Source of the DNA: Prosapia bicincta
Lineage: Eukaryota > Arthropoda > Insecta > Hemiptera > Cercopidae
Direction of reading: 5' to 3'
NCBI GenBank assembly: GCA_036971475.1
Contig: JBAIZL010000003.1
Span: 53,303,842-53,367,841 of the forward strand
Length of the DNA: 64,000 nt
Below are positions 11,513 through 21,336 of this stretch, in pieces (the first letter of the stretch is position 1; each line of letters opens with the position of its first letter). Made by a program: the position numbers and the translations under genes. The notes beneath the pieces are model-generated. The model saw nothing but the letters and a program-made list of their open reading frames with translations, was not told the origin of the DNA and searched no databases.

Positions 11513-11666
11513 ACCCTCTTGGGCTACGCCCCTAAGACCTACTTATCTCAGGACCCTTCCCAAGAATGTACTCAACAATTCCCAAAATTTCATTGCGATC
11601 GGATTAGTAGACTATTTTATTAACGCATAAGGGTCATACATACATACATACATTTTTATATCAGGT
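11513..11666. repeat. Interspersed-repeat remnant with CATA tail, copy 2
   Basis: Copy in unit 2 of the remnant at 2441-2620, with the same CTACGCCCC, GCGATCGG and CATA order. Its CATA run is about two repeats and one CAAACATT shorter. It was present before the units duplicated. Confidence 0.5.
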
Positions 11667-12550
11667 ATAACACTCCTGGTAGGACGAACTATAAAGGTTA
11701 AAATAAATCATACTTCTTGAGAAAGGAATATTTTTCGTTGAACTTTTTTAAATGTAACTGAATTGGAGAAAATGTAATACTCGTAAATTGTAATCTTGTT
11801 CAAAATGGTTTTTAACCAGAATTTGTTTAATGGCAATAAAAAAATGTTGCTTTTCAACATGCACTTCCGATTAATTGATTCCGAACCAAATTTTTGTTGG
11901 CTTCATAGAATTAATTAATGTTTATATACTACAGTTTCTCGAACGTAACATATTTCGATACATTAAACCTTTTTTTACAGATTAGATTTTAAATTATGAT
12001 CATAAGACAGTAAATTGAACTGCTAACTTAAAATACAACCAAGCTGTGTTGCCACATTCACTTTATGTAATGTCTAGAGTAAACAAACTAAAGGAAGAAA
12101 GTGGGGCCAACTAGAGTAACAAATTCTTATCGCTACGAGACTTTCGACTACAAGGGAATTGGGTCGTCAGCTGTGTTTATTCAACAAATGCGTTTATTTT
12201 ATCATTTCTTACCGTATTAGAGTTGTGATGAATGTAGCTGTATTTTTGTATTTTTTCTAAAGGCTTTTAAATTAAAAGTTTGTTGTCAAGTGTAATTAGT
12301 TTATAATAATTGGGGCAGTTAGAGAGTTCCCTTTGTTGTTTTCTATTAGGGCAAATATTTTGCAATAACCATATAGAAAAAATATCTAAATTTCACAAGT
12401 ACCTTTGTCCTGCTAAAATCACAAAAAGAAGAAAACTTGTAGTTTTACCGAAACATGTAGCCTATGTATAGAGAACTATATCCTGTTGTGGGTTTTGTGT
12501 TTTTATAATATTTCTTATAAATAGATTATAACGATTCTATAAGAAAGATA

Positions 12551-12690
12551 ACACTGGTATGCATCAAATTTGCTTCAAGAATGAAAACATCTGATTTTAG
12601 TCAATTCCGATGCCCTGAATTCAGATCTGATTTTAGTCAATTGCGATGCCCTGAATTCAGATCTGTTTTTAGTTTTTTTCTATCACGTCA
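12551..12690 (+). repeat. Left inverted repeat of degraded DNA element, with 36-bp subrepeat
   Basis: ACACTGGTATGCAT (12551-12564) and the core (12582-12690) match the reverse complement of 16666-16779. Within the core, a 36-bp unit containing GATGCCCTGAATTCAGATCT occurs twice in tandem (12593-12628 and 12629-12664, one C/G difference). Unit 1 and the right end have it once. Together with the right end it brackets all the coding remnants, which read inward on the minus strand. Confidence 0.75.
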
Positions 12691-12722
12691 GGTTTTTCGT
12701 AATTTAAAAAAATGTATAATAA

Positions 12723-12943
12723 TAATAATAAATACACAAAAACCTCTTAACCACAAACTTTCTTTAATTTACCCTAATGTACATTTCAGTTACAAAGTAA
12801 CCATCCTCAGAGGGATAACATACAAAGACTGACTAAGTCTTTGTATGTTATCCCTCTGAGGATGGTTACTTTGTAACTGAAATGTACATTAGGGTAAATT
12901 AAAGAAAGTTTGTGGTTAAGAGGTTTTTGTGTATTTATTATTA
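12723..12943. mobile_element. Foldback insertion with 108-bp near-perfect arms
   Basis: Left arm 12723-12830 and right arm 12836-12943 are reverse complements over the whole 108 bp that I traced, around a 5-base loop GACTA (12831-12835). Unit 1 has the uninterrupted site (ATAATAATAATTTACAC near 3640), so this is an insertion of about 250 bp. TATAATAATAAT occurs at 12715-12726 and again at 12975-12986 and could be a target duplication, although low complexity makes that uncertain. About 31 bp (12944-12974) lie between the right arm and the second direct repeat and are not part of the arms. No coding capacity. It could be a non-autonomous foldback element or a palindrome made by repair; a transcript would form long double-stranded RNA. 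Confidence 0.8.
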
Positions 12944-13139
12944 AATTCAACCACAGTATATTCCTAATAAATAATATAATAATAATTTACACAATTACTG
13001 CACATATGGGTATCTATAATGAATTTAAACCTCTATATATGTTTATTTGTTTACCGGAATATATTTTATAAATAAACAAGGATGTTAAAATTCAATGTAA
13101 TTATAAGTGACAATTTAAAAAACTTACCTAGTGTTTACA

Positions 13140-13705
13140 TCACACTTGGGATTTTACAGCCCAAGGCTTTGAAATGTCCTAAACATTCCTCAACAATTTC
13201 CCTATAATTTTCAGCTTTATTGTTCCCAAGAAAGTTTTCGGTTACCCTGTTAAACGCCAACCATGAAGAAGCTTCGAGTTCATTCATCGAGAAAGTGAAA
13301 GCACGGTCTCTCGACCGAGTTCTCGAATTTGTGGTCCATCAAAAACAGCAGCTTTCAGTTTTGCGTCACTTTTATTTGGAAATTTTGTTTGATGGTACAA
13401 ATGGATATTGCTTTTATTACTTAAGCTTGTCACGAATTGCTTCATAAGTCCAAGTTTTATATGAAGAGGGGGCAACAGAACTTCCTCTCTACAAATTAGG
13501 GGTTCAGACAGTTCATTTTTTTTCCAGGTACAAGATTCCTACTTAGGGGCCAATTTTTTCTTTCCCAGTGCTCAGATTGTGCTCTGCTATCCCACTCACA
13601 GAGAAAACAGGGATACTTAGTGAAACCGGATTGTTGGCCTAGAAGTATCGCAGTACTTTAAAATCCCCACACACTGTCCAGGAATGCCTACTGCAGCGGC
13701 CAGAA
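13140..13705 (-). pseudogene. Middle to C-terminal remnant of the transposon-type gene
   Basis: Reading the minus strand from 13705: WTVCGDFKVLRYF, stop, a degraded CEWDSR-like region, then EEVLLPPLHIKLGLMKQFVT, KFPNKSDAKLKAAVFDGPQI, RELGRET, and after frame changes WLAFNRVTENFLGNNKAENY. This is the family order 'CGDLKV ... PPLHIKLGLMK ... KFP--S-AKLKEG-F-GPQIR ... FLGN-K--NY'. Several frameshifts and stops prevent translation. It ends at about 13140, where a deletion of about 200 bp relative to unit 1 removes the following part. The upstream half of the gene lies at 15686-16469, displaced by an insertion of about 2 kb. The plus-strand frame at 13220-13447 is a shadow of this remnant. Confidence 0.85.
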
Positions 13706-14405
13706 TGTCCGATGCAAAGAATCAGGGTAATTGTACAGAATACCAGAATCAACCCTAACCTGGTTAAATAATTCGCTAAATTTATATGTAAAAATTTTAA
13801 AGCATTATAATAATAATATTAAAACTAGGGTAAATAATAGTAAAATGAAGAAAATTAGAAATAACTTTAGACTTAAAAAACATAAATTATAATCAATAAG
13901 AAAAATTATCACTTCAAAGTGGATAGCCTAAATTATGTATACAAAAAAGACGGTAATTGTGTAGTATAACAAACTCGGCCTAGATGCCGGCTATTTAAAT
14001 AATTGTAATTAAATATAATCAGGAATAAAGAATGTAAATTTATAAGATGTGAGGAAAGTAAATTAGACCTAGCTAGGGAAAATAGTATTTATGTAAAAGT
14101 CAAGTTTAAATGTTAAAATGTAATAGCCTAGAAATTAGGTTATACTAGAAGCAGTCATATTTGATTCCGGAAAAATCCGCTTAGGGTATTGATTATAAAT
14201 CTTGTCACTACGAAACGAAAGCGCTACAGTCGAACTTTGGATTAGGAATTTTAAAAAAGTAAATTAAATTAAATAAGAAGAAATAAAGTCAAATACGTTA
14301 TTAAATAAAAGGTAAAATTGAAAAGGACACATCAGAATACAGAAACGCCTTTTACAAAAAGTGAAACTAATTTTAGTTCAGAATTTCCGAACAAACAAAG
14401 TCAAC

Positions 14406-14433
14406 TGCCATGGCAACGGCTTTCTGATTGGTC
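14406..14433. promoter_or_regulatory. X-box-like palindrome plus inverted CCAAT
   Basis: TGCCATGGCA (14406-14415) is a 10-bp palindrome inside AACTGCCATGGCAACGG, close to the RFX X-box GTTGCCATGGCAAC. ATTGG, an inverted CCAAT box, follows at 14427-14431. X-box next to Y/CCAAT box is a known promoter arrangement. No confident gene follows, so function is only suggested. Confidence 0.25.
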
Positions 14434-14464
14434 AAAAGTTGAAAAATGGATACTATGAAGTGAG

Positions 14465-14800
14465 GCTCACAAAAAAGGACGCTATCCAGAATTAGAATGC
14501 ATTAGGCTCTCAAGGCGAGCAGACGTGTTTTTGTACCATGCGAAAAGGACAAGAAAAAATGTGCTAGAAACAGAGTAAAAAGTGCTACGATGTGATCAGG
14601 GGAAGGAAGATATATATGAGCAAGGGCTCATATATACCCAGAACAAAGTTTCGACCACCAAAATGCAAAATTAAAGAAAATAAGAAGATTAACCGAAATT
14701 ATAGAGAGACGCCTACCTACCAAGACCCTTGAAGCTGTAATGGGACCGACAGATGACAACATTAATGAAGATAAAAAGATTTCTACAGTACAAGGTTATA
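14465..14800 (+). other. Unrecognised coding-like island in the nested insertion
   Basis: Two open stretches in different frames: SEAHKKGRYPELECIRLSRR and on (about 14458-14575, ending at a stop), and one containing RRLPTKTLEAVMGPTDDNIN (about 14660-14820). They are GC-richer than the surroundings, and the second could end at a donor-like CAAG|GTTATA near 14793. I do not recognise either peptide, and a frame change lies between them. It may be a decayed exon or element reading frame, or chance. Confidence 0.2.
14611..14636. other. Perfect 11-bp hairpin
   Basis: TATATATGAGC (14611-14621), loop AAGG, GCTCATATATA (14626-14636). No T-run follows, and this is not a bacterial context, so it is not called a terminator. 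Confidence 0.7.
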
Positions 14801-14881
14801 TAATCAATTTAATTATTCTTTTTTAATAACATTTTACTTCAAATTATATTAACTTAAATTCAAAATTAAATAAGATGGGAA

Positions 14882-14918
14882 TAACCTAAGGGACTGATTA
14901 GTCAACTCTCTTAGGTTA
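14882..14918. other. Nested double hairpin
   Basis: The outer stem TAACCTAAG (14882-14890) pairs with CTTAGGTTA (14910-14918). Inside it GACT (14892-14895) pairs with AGTC (14900-14903). A further hairpin, CATTCCCA/TGGGAATG (14956-14963 with 14970-14977), lies 38 bp to the right. Confidence 0.65.
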
Positions 14919-15685
14919 CCCAAATTTAAGTAACAAAGATTCAAAATTCACTTTCCATTCCCATCGCTGTGGGAATGTATGGATTAAGTATAAAGATGTA
15001 TATCTTATATGGCTTTTTCTAAGTAAATTTCTAATGAATAATTTCTAAAGAAGTTAATTGTTCAAGGCCTAGCCTAAAGGCATTAAATAGTAATATTAAG
15101 TGTTTGAAAAAGAATCAGATTTTAAAATATGTTAAATTTAACTGTAACAATCAAAACTATATACAAAATTAATTATGGTAACTTTAATAATCTAAATTAT
15201 ATACAAAATTAATGGTAATAAGAAAATTTAAAAAACATAGAATGAGATAATAATGTTTAATTAAATGGCAAATTGTATGAAATTTTGAAAAGTAATTAGT
15301 CAAGAAAATCCTGTTAAATTAAATAAAAACAATAATAATTAATTTGAACCTTGGAACAAATAAATAAAAAGGTATATTTTCCAATTAGCTGTGTTTTCAT
15401 TCTAAATAAGATAAGTTCACTAGGTATCCAGGTATAGTCTTTAAATCACAAGTGTCTCTCAAAGATCCCACTACCCGAAAAGGAGCTTGAACAGGGCTTA
15501 TCGGAAGCTAATTGGTTTTATCAAAAATTCAGGGGTTGGTTCCTCTGAGAGGTTTATTCCTTGAGGCACAGGTCTATGAAATTAGGTTCGTAGTCAATGG
15601 ATAAACCATTACTTTCTTACTGACTTAGCAATTGATGAAAAGAAAGGGCCAAGGTAAGGCAGGAGAAAAAGGTCGGTAAGACTAC

Positions 15686-16469
15686 GTTACTCAATTTTAT
15701 CTAGCATCAGTTTAAGGTTATTATAAGCTTCTTTTAAATCAACAGAGTATACAAGAGGCAATGAGGGGAGTAAATTTCCATTATGAAGCAATACTCCTAT
15801 AAGACTTCTCAATCAACTATCTACAAAAAATCTCCAATCAGCAGAATTATATTTAACACCAATTGCTATAAACAAACCTTCTATATTTTTGCAGTATACA
15901 AGTTTATCTGTTTTAGCAAAGAAAGGTATGAATTCCCTCTCTCTATGCCTGAACCATGACAATGTTGTGCCGGGGAAAGTACATTCTTTCCTTTTAATCG
16001 TGATCCTAGAAGTTCTGCAGTAATTTTAAGGAGGTTTAAGTCTCACTAAATCGTTGAGCTCACTCTGTGTGAACTGTTCGGACAAATGAGAAGACTCACC
16101 TGTTTCAAAAGTGGGATCAGGATTTGACAATGTCTCAGATTCAGATTCGGAGGAGTCTGTACTATCCACATTCTGAGGAGGAGATGGAATTGGCACTTGA
16201 ACACTATGGGGAGTTGGTCGAATGGCTGATTTCAAATTAGGATATTTTACTGAATGTTTGTTTTTAGTATTTATGCCATGAATATTTGTCAAACAAAAGT
16301 AACAGTCACTTACATGATCGTGAGGCTCGCGCCACACCACAGGAATACCGAAGGGTAATGATTTCCGTTTACATTTCATCCACTGATTAATATTTGCACT
16401 ACAAGTCATGCACACATAATGCGATGCCCATACCTTGTCCTGGTCCCCAAGCTGAATACCAAAATAAGC
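15686..16469 (-). pseudogene. N-terminal to middle remnant of the transposon-type gene
   Basis: On the minus strand an acceptor-like TTATTTATCCTCTCAG ends at 16470, followed by AYFGIQLGDQDKVWASHYVC, MTCSANINQWMK, LPFGIPVVWREPHDHVSDCY, FCLTNIHGI and KHSVKYP-LKSAIRP-PHS. Next come a serine- and glutamate-rich stretch, DPTFETGE and SELNDLVR. Paired cysteines (C-TC and DCYFC) suggest a metal-binding N-terminal module. A 1-2-base loss near 16045 shifts to the frame LNLLKITAELLGSRLK, then TTLSWFRHREREFIPFFAKT, VYCKNIEGLFIAIGVKYNS, WRFFVDS, a stop, LLHNGNLLPSLPL and LKEAYNNLKLMLDKIE. This is the standard family order. The next expected block (CGDLKV) lies at 13705 beyond the insertion. The gene is dead through the frameshift, stops and split. 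Confidence 0.85.
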
Positions 16470-16665
16470 CTGAGAGGATAAATAAAGTACGGAAATATTT
16501 ATTACCTAAGAACTGCATGTTAATGAAGCCTATCAACACAAGTTTGTGAATAAAGAACCGAAATAAATATATGTTTATAGTGTAGATCAATACTAGGAAG
16601 TCCATCAGATTTTTTCTTAATAGTATGAATTTGAGAAAATTTATTCTTATGATTAAGAAAACAAT

Positions 16666-16779
16666 TGATGTGATAGAGAAAAACTAAAAACAGATCTGAA
16701 TTCAGGGCATCTCAATTGACTAAAATCAGTTGTTTTCACTCTGGAAGCAATTTATTTTTTAAAAAATGCATACCAGTGT
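16666..16779 (-). repeat. Right inverted repeat of degraded DNA element
   Basis: Core 16666-16738 and ATGCATACCAGTGT 16766-16779 are the reverse complement of the left end at 3504-3607 and 12551-12690, with 4 mismatches in the 73-bp core. It lies about 200 bp upstream of the first coding remnant on the minus strand. Weaker similarity may extend to about 16805, so the true outer end and any target duplication are not fixed. Confidence 0.75.
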
Positions 16780-16805
16780 AATGTGTTTGTTAGGATAGAT
16801 TTTAT

Positions 16806-18024
16806 ACTAACTTTATATTTCTACTGTTTAATAAACCCTTGAAGCATTGACCTTATGTAGTGTATGTACGCAAAAGTAATTTTGTAGTCTGGTGTTGACA
16901 TTTGTAATTCATTGATTGTAATTCACATAAACACACAGACACACACACACACAGACTCACAGTTACAGAGGCACACAGACACACAGTAACACAGTCACAT
17001 ACACGGCAAACCAGCTGACCTAATATTGGTAATATAGTTTTTTTAGGATAAGAGAAAATTTAGTTTATAACCTTTTTTAATCCCTGAGTACAGTGTTTTA
17101 AAGAAACAAATGCAAAAAAGCCTTATATTATAGGAAACATTTGCACGATGTAAAATCGTTACATTTATTGTTACATTATTTACTTTTATAGGATACACGT
17201 GTGCGTAGTGATGAATTAATAATTGGCTATGTTTGATTTAAGCATGAAGCTTTGGGAAATAGGTTTTTGGAAAACCTGGAAAGGCATAACATTGTTTATA
17301 TTAGAAAATACTTTCGGTTTTGAAAAGCCATTCTGTGTGGAAATAACTATTTAACGCCAGAGTGGGAAATTTCTCAAAAATCTTGTTTAAAAAAATGTAC
17401 AAAAATTAGGAAACATAACACAAACCTAAAACTATATAGTTTAGATATAAAACAGAGAAGAACACTACAGTGGGTTTTTATTGGAAATGTGTAAGTAATG
17501 TGTTTCATGCTATATTTATTTGTGTGTAATATTTAGGAAGCGAATTGAATATTGATGAGTTGAATATTGACAAAATCAAGAGCTTTTGTATAATACAATT
17601 AATGTTGTTATTGCACTTGCAGACTGATGGTGATCCAAGCAGAGGATGACTTGGGAACGGCTCACTGCGCTAAGGTGGGTTGAAGGGTTGCTTACGTTAG
17701 CAGTAATGTACGAATAGTTGGGAATTTGGTTGCATTGTGTTCTGCTATGTAAAGACGTTTAAATAGAAAGCAGTACAGATCTTAGTGAGGATGGGAATAA
17801 TAAGATGAAACAAGCAGAGTTAAAATAATCCAAGCGTGCTGGTACAAAGCCTGGTAGAACGAAATCCATTTACGTCAGGTTTATGCTGTTAGATGCTATT
17901 AGTAAATATAAAATAACTTACCTATACGCCCAGATAAAATTACATTTGTTATAGCGGAGTGCGTGAATGATACGAGGCCTTCGTCATGTATCTGTCCGAA
18001 ATCTCCTTTCCTTAAAACAAGTTT
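16806..18024. other. Gene-free segment with CA-rich repeat
   Basis: An impure CA microsatellite (ACACACAGACACACACAC type) fills 16930-17004. The rest is AT-rich without recognisable genes. GAGGCCTTCGTCATGT at about 17976 resembles GAAGGCCTTTGTCATGT at about 18208 and 4346. This whole stretch is missing from unit 1. Confidence 0.7.
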
Positions 18025-18302
18025 TATTATACTTTCTTATTAACTTATAAATATTTATTAGAATAACTCTAAAATTAAATCATTATGAATTACCATTTTC
18101 ATTATTATGAGGACACGTTTTTTTCTCAGGGGGGACAAGGCTAGTATAGGGGAGAATCCTAATTAGCTAGAAACGTATTAGGAAACTATTACTAGAAACT
18201 ATCATGAAGGCCTTTGTCATGTTACTAACTATATGACCTTCACACATGCCACAACCGGTAACATAATGATGAATAATATAATATTACTTGTATATTTTAC
18301 AG

Positions 18303-18405
18303 AACCAGCCCAAGATCCCGGCAGATAATGGGGATGGACACTGCGACTTGGGTAACACAACATCTTCCCACAGGACTCCATGAGATGAGTCGACAAGGCT
18401 TTAAG
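18303..18405 (+). other. Exon-like segment, unit 2 copy (doubtful)
   Basis: Second copy of the 103-bp segment at 4442-4544, again preceded by TATATTTTACAG and followed by AAG|GTAGAT. The same frame stays open from edge to edge (ending GLHEMSRQGFK). Differences between copies are not biased to silent sites, so selection is not evident. Confidence 0.25.
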
Positions 18406-20785
18406 GTAGATTAAAATCTGTGTATTTACGAGATCTCGTACTTTTATACAACTTTACACTAATTCCTTCCTTTAAACAAGCGATTCCAGACTGATATCTA
18501 TTTAGGCTATAAACATCATCAGTGAAAGTGATTTTTAGGTTAAATTTTCCTGAGGTTTGAACCAACACGCTTCATTTGTTACTACACCCAGTATAAACTA
18601 TTGGGGCTTTTGGACATTTTAATTAATCCAAAGTGGATGGTGTCAAAATATTGCGGATAATTTAAAAACCTCAACAAATTGAAAATTGTAACAACACGAT
18701 ACCCTTTAACTGCACTTGTAAAGAGAAGGGTGAGCCCGAATTTGACAGATTGTGACCCTCAGGCGATCCTCGCTAAGGGTTGTATCCTTGAATGTTGTGA
18801 GTTTGCTGATTTTATTTGTCTTATGTGCAACTGTTATAAAGTATTTAGCCGATAGTATTGTTTGTGTTGCTTCTATAAATCTTGTGTTAAATAAAATTTT
18901 GTAAATGCTCATAGTGGCAGAAATATTTTACAAAACTATTTCTTCTATTGTAATTTATTGCATCAAACGACTTATGTGCATGATTCCCTATTAAAAGTAA
19001 AGTAATCTATTTGTATTCCATAAGAATCACCAATGCCATACTTCTACGGCCTCTGCAATATCTTTCTGTTGTTACATAACCGACCGACGTTGCGTCGTCC
19101 TCCCACAGCAAAACAAATTATTCTTTCCCTATTCTAAATGTGAATCTGGCCAACAATGAATCAGCTGTTTTTGTCGCCAGAGCTATGTTAGTTTAAGGTT
19201 ATCTTTTCGACTCACAAATAATTGTAAATAACTGAACGTGTGTGAAATGTATGTTTGATGTAATATAACTTGGAATCATTCAGAAATGTCGATATTTAAG
19301 TAAGTAAAGTTTATATTTTGTTATTCGCTTAAATTACTACATAAGTAGTTAAATTTATAGTTAATCGAATCTAAAGTTAATATAGGTTCTTAAAAACTTA
19401 AAGTAAATTTCCTCGTATTCTCAACAGGGTTTTTATTTAGTAATGTCAAAAGCTATTAAGTATTCACGTAAACCTAAACTGCTAAACAGGATTATAGCTA
19501 ACGTTATAATCTAAACGAACCTTGAGTTTTACATTCGTGTGATTTTGCCTTTACTTGCAATATTGGTTTACAAGTAATTAGGTTAGGCCTGTATTCTTAC
19601 TGACAACATCCTAGTAGAACTCTTCCCTTACAATTGCAAGTTATAGGCCTTTAATTCTAATAAAATGTTTGGAAAAACTTGTATGTTTTAGTAAGACCAA
19701 AAGTTGGTAATTGAATAGAACGACCTTTTTGTGAAGCGGTGTTTTTTTTTTTATTTAGAAATATCTATAGATTCTTTTAAAATATACGTAGCCTACAAAT
19801 TTCGTATTCCCAGCATGGTTTTTGTGTATTAATGACTCATTTTATTGTAAGCTTTTACGCAGAGTTCTCCTTTGGTAGCAACTTGAAGCAAGTGTAGCCA
19901 GTAGCTACTACGCGGCCGGTCACGCTATATGCCATAATTACAGACTAACATTAAAAATGTGAAACAAGTAATTTTCCCTATTTTCCGCGGAACGTAAACT
20001 AGATATTCCTGCACTAGACGTTAGAGTGAGTAATAAAAAAAAATTAAACCAACGTCATTAAGACTATATTTCTACCATCAAGTGTGGTGTATTTTTCAAT
20101 TAAAGTAAACAACATATCTAAAAAACTATTGTACGTTTATATTTATTTCTTTTGTACACGTAGATTTTAAAGAAATCTTCTTGAAAAGAAATTATTAAAT
20201 ATATTATTTTTAAAATAATAAATAATTATATTTTCAGTGTTATATTTAGTCTTGAGAGGCACGAAAACTGTCAGCGTGGTCGCAACGTTGACGTTCTATA
20301 AAGCTATATTTTATAAAAAAGTCAATTCTCGTCAAGTTTATAATATTATTAAACATAAAATAATTTATCTGTATCATAAATCTATTACGTTTATATATTC
20401 GAGCATATTTATGAAGGATATTCGCATCCCATAGTTGCTTATACAAAGCATTGCTGTTTATTGCTTAACTCTTATATTCGCGGGAAGGTTTATTTTCCTG
20501 ATTACATGGCTATTATGTAATACATCAGACGATGATAATATTAACGATGCAAAGTCATTAATGTAACAAAAATATAAACATTGTAACACTACTACGTATG
20601 GGAAATACTGTACAGAGTGTCCTTGAATTACTCTAATATAGCCTACTTGTTTAGTCTTCCACATGTCTGTCTGGGTCTATTAAAAATGTTTTAATTTCTA
20701 TAAAGCTAAAAAACGAATCAAATTCAAATTTTAGTGTGTTTACAACTTGTTTTTAAAAACGTTTTAGAAAATTTGTTCTGAAAAA
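18406..20785. other. Gene-free AT-rich segment, right part of unit 2
   Basis: Matches 4545-6780. Differences from unit 1 include about 75 extra bp near 19110-19190, a missing stretch near 18970, and the 183-bp insertion at 19896. The short minus frame at 18706-18912 is partly kept in unit 1 over about 20 codons but is interrupted there; I do not call it. Confidence 0.6.
19896..20078. mobile_element. 183-bp insertion flanked by 7-bp direct repeats
   Basis: CAAGTGT occurs at 19889-19895 and at 20079-20085. Unit 1 has one copy at the collinear place (AGCAAGTGTGGAGTATTTTT, near 6000) with nothing between. The inserted 183 bp start AGCCAGTAGCTACTACGCGG and end TATTTCTACCAT, with an A-run (20035-20043) inside the last third. 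No inverted ends are evident. It fits a small non-autonomous element with a 7-bp target duplication. Confidence 0.65.
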
Positions 20786-21336
20786 TATCTGTTCAAACCG
20801 TAGGCAGGGAACTCCTTCAACTGTAGGACGTAAAGTGCTGGAACTGTAGGTAGAGAACTGTTTTAACTGTAGCCAGAGATGTGCTCGAACTCTAGGCAAG
20901 GAACCACTGAAGCTGTAGCAAGAAATCTGTTCAAACTGTAGGAAGGGAACTCCTGGAACTACGCCCGGAACTGCTGGATGTGTGGGCCGGGAACTGCTGG
21001 AACTGTAGTCAGGGAATTTTCGGAACTGTGGGCCGGGAACTGCTGGAACTATAGGCAGAGATCAGTTTTAACTATAGCCAGAGATTTGCTCGAACTCTAG
21101 ACAGGGAACCACTGGAACTGTAGCTACAAATCTGTACAAACTATAGGCAGAGAACTCCTGGAACAGTAGGCAGGAATCTGCTTTAAGTATAGCCAGATAT
21201 TTGCTCGAACTCTAAACAGAGAACCGTTCGAACTGTAGCCAATACCTGCTCGAACTGTAGCCAGAAATTTGTTCAAATTCTAGGCAGGGAACTTTTTGAT
21301 GTGTAGGCAGAGAACTGTTTTAACTATAGCCAGGGA
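20786..21336. repeat. Minisatellite block 3 (degenerate units)
   Basis: About two dozen diverged 23-bp-type units of the form GGGAACTGCTGGAACTGTAG plus GCAG. No 114- or 160-bp order is present. It corresponds to the degenerate left edge of block 2 and is cut off by the satellite at about 21336. Confidence 0.9.

Larger units (their letters stand above)
13706..15685. mobile_element. About 2-kb nested insertion splitting the transposon-type gene
   Basis: The family sequence breaks after LMLDKIE (on the minus strand at about 15690) and resumes with W-VCGDFK at about 13705, so roughly 1.98 kb of foreign AT-rich sequence separates two parts that are normally adjacent. I cannot see clear terminal repeats or a target duplication, and no known transposase or reverse-transcriptase motif. 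The insert has a GC-richer island at 14390-14800 with short open frames and three strong hairpins. It could be a non-autonomous element, a captured gene piece, or a product of rearrangement. No gene is called in it. Confidence 0.5.

Noticed and set aside
13220..13447. 75-codon plus-strand frame
   Set aside because: It is antisense to the recognisable minus-strand pseudogene.
13706..15685. LTR retrotransposon or Helitron for the nested insertion
   Set aside because: No paired terminal repeats, no TG...CA ends with target duplication, no reverse-transcriptase or Rep/helicase motifs, and no CTRR end after the hairpins.
18706..18912. 68-codon minus-strand frame, partly matched in unit 1 (SEDRLR-TICQIRAHPSLY)
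   Set aside because: Similarity is what DNA-level duplication predicts; the frame is broken in unit 1 and matches no family I know.
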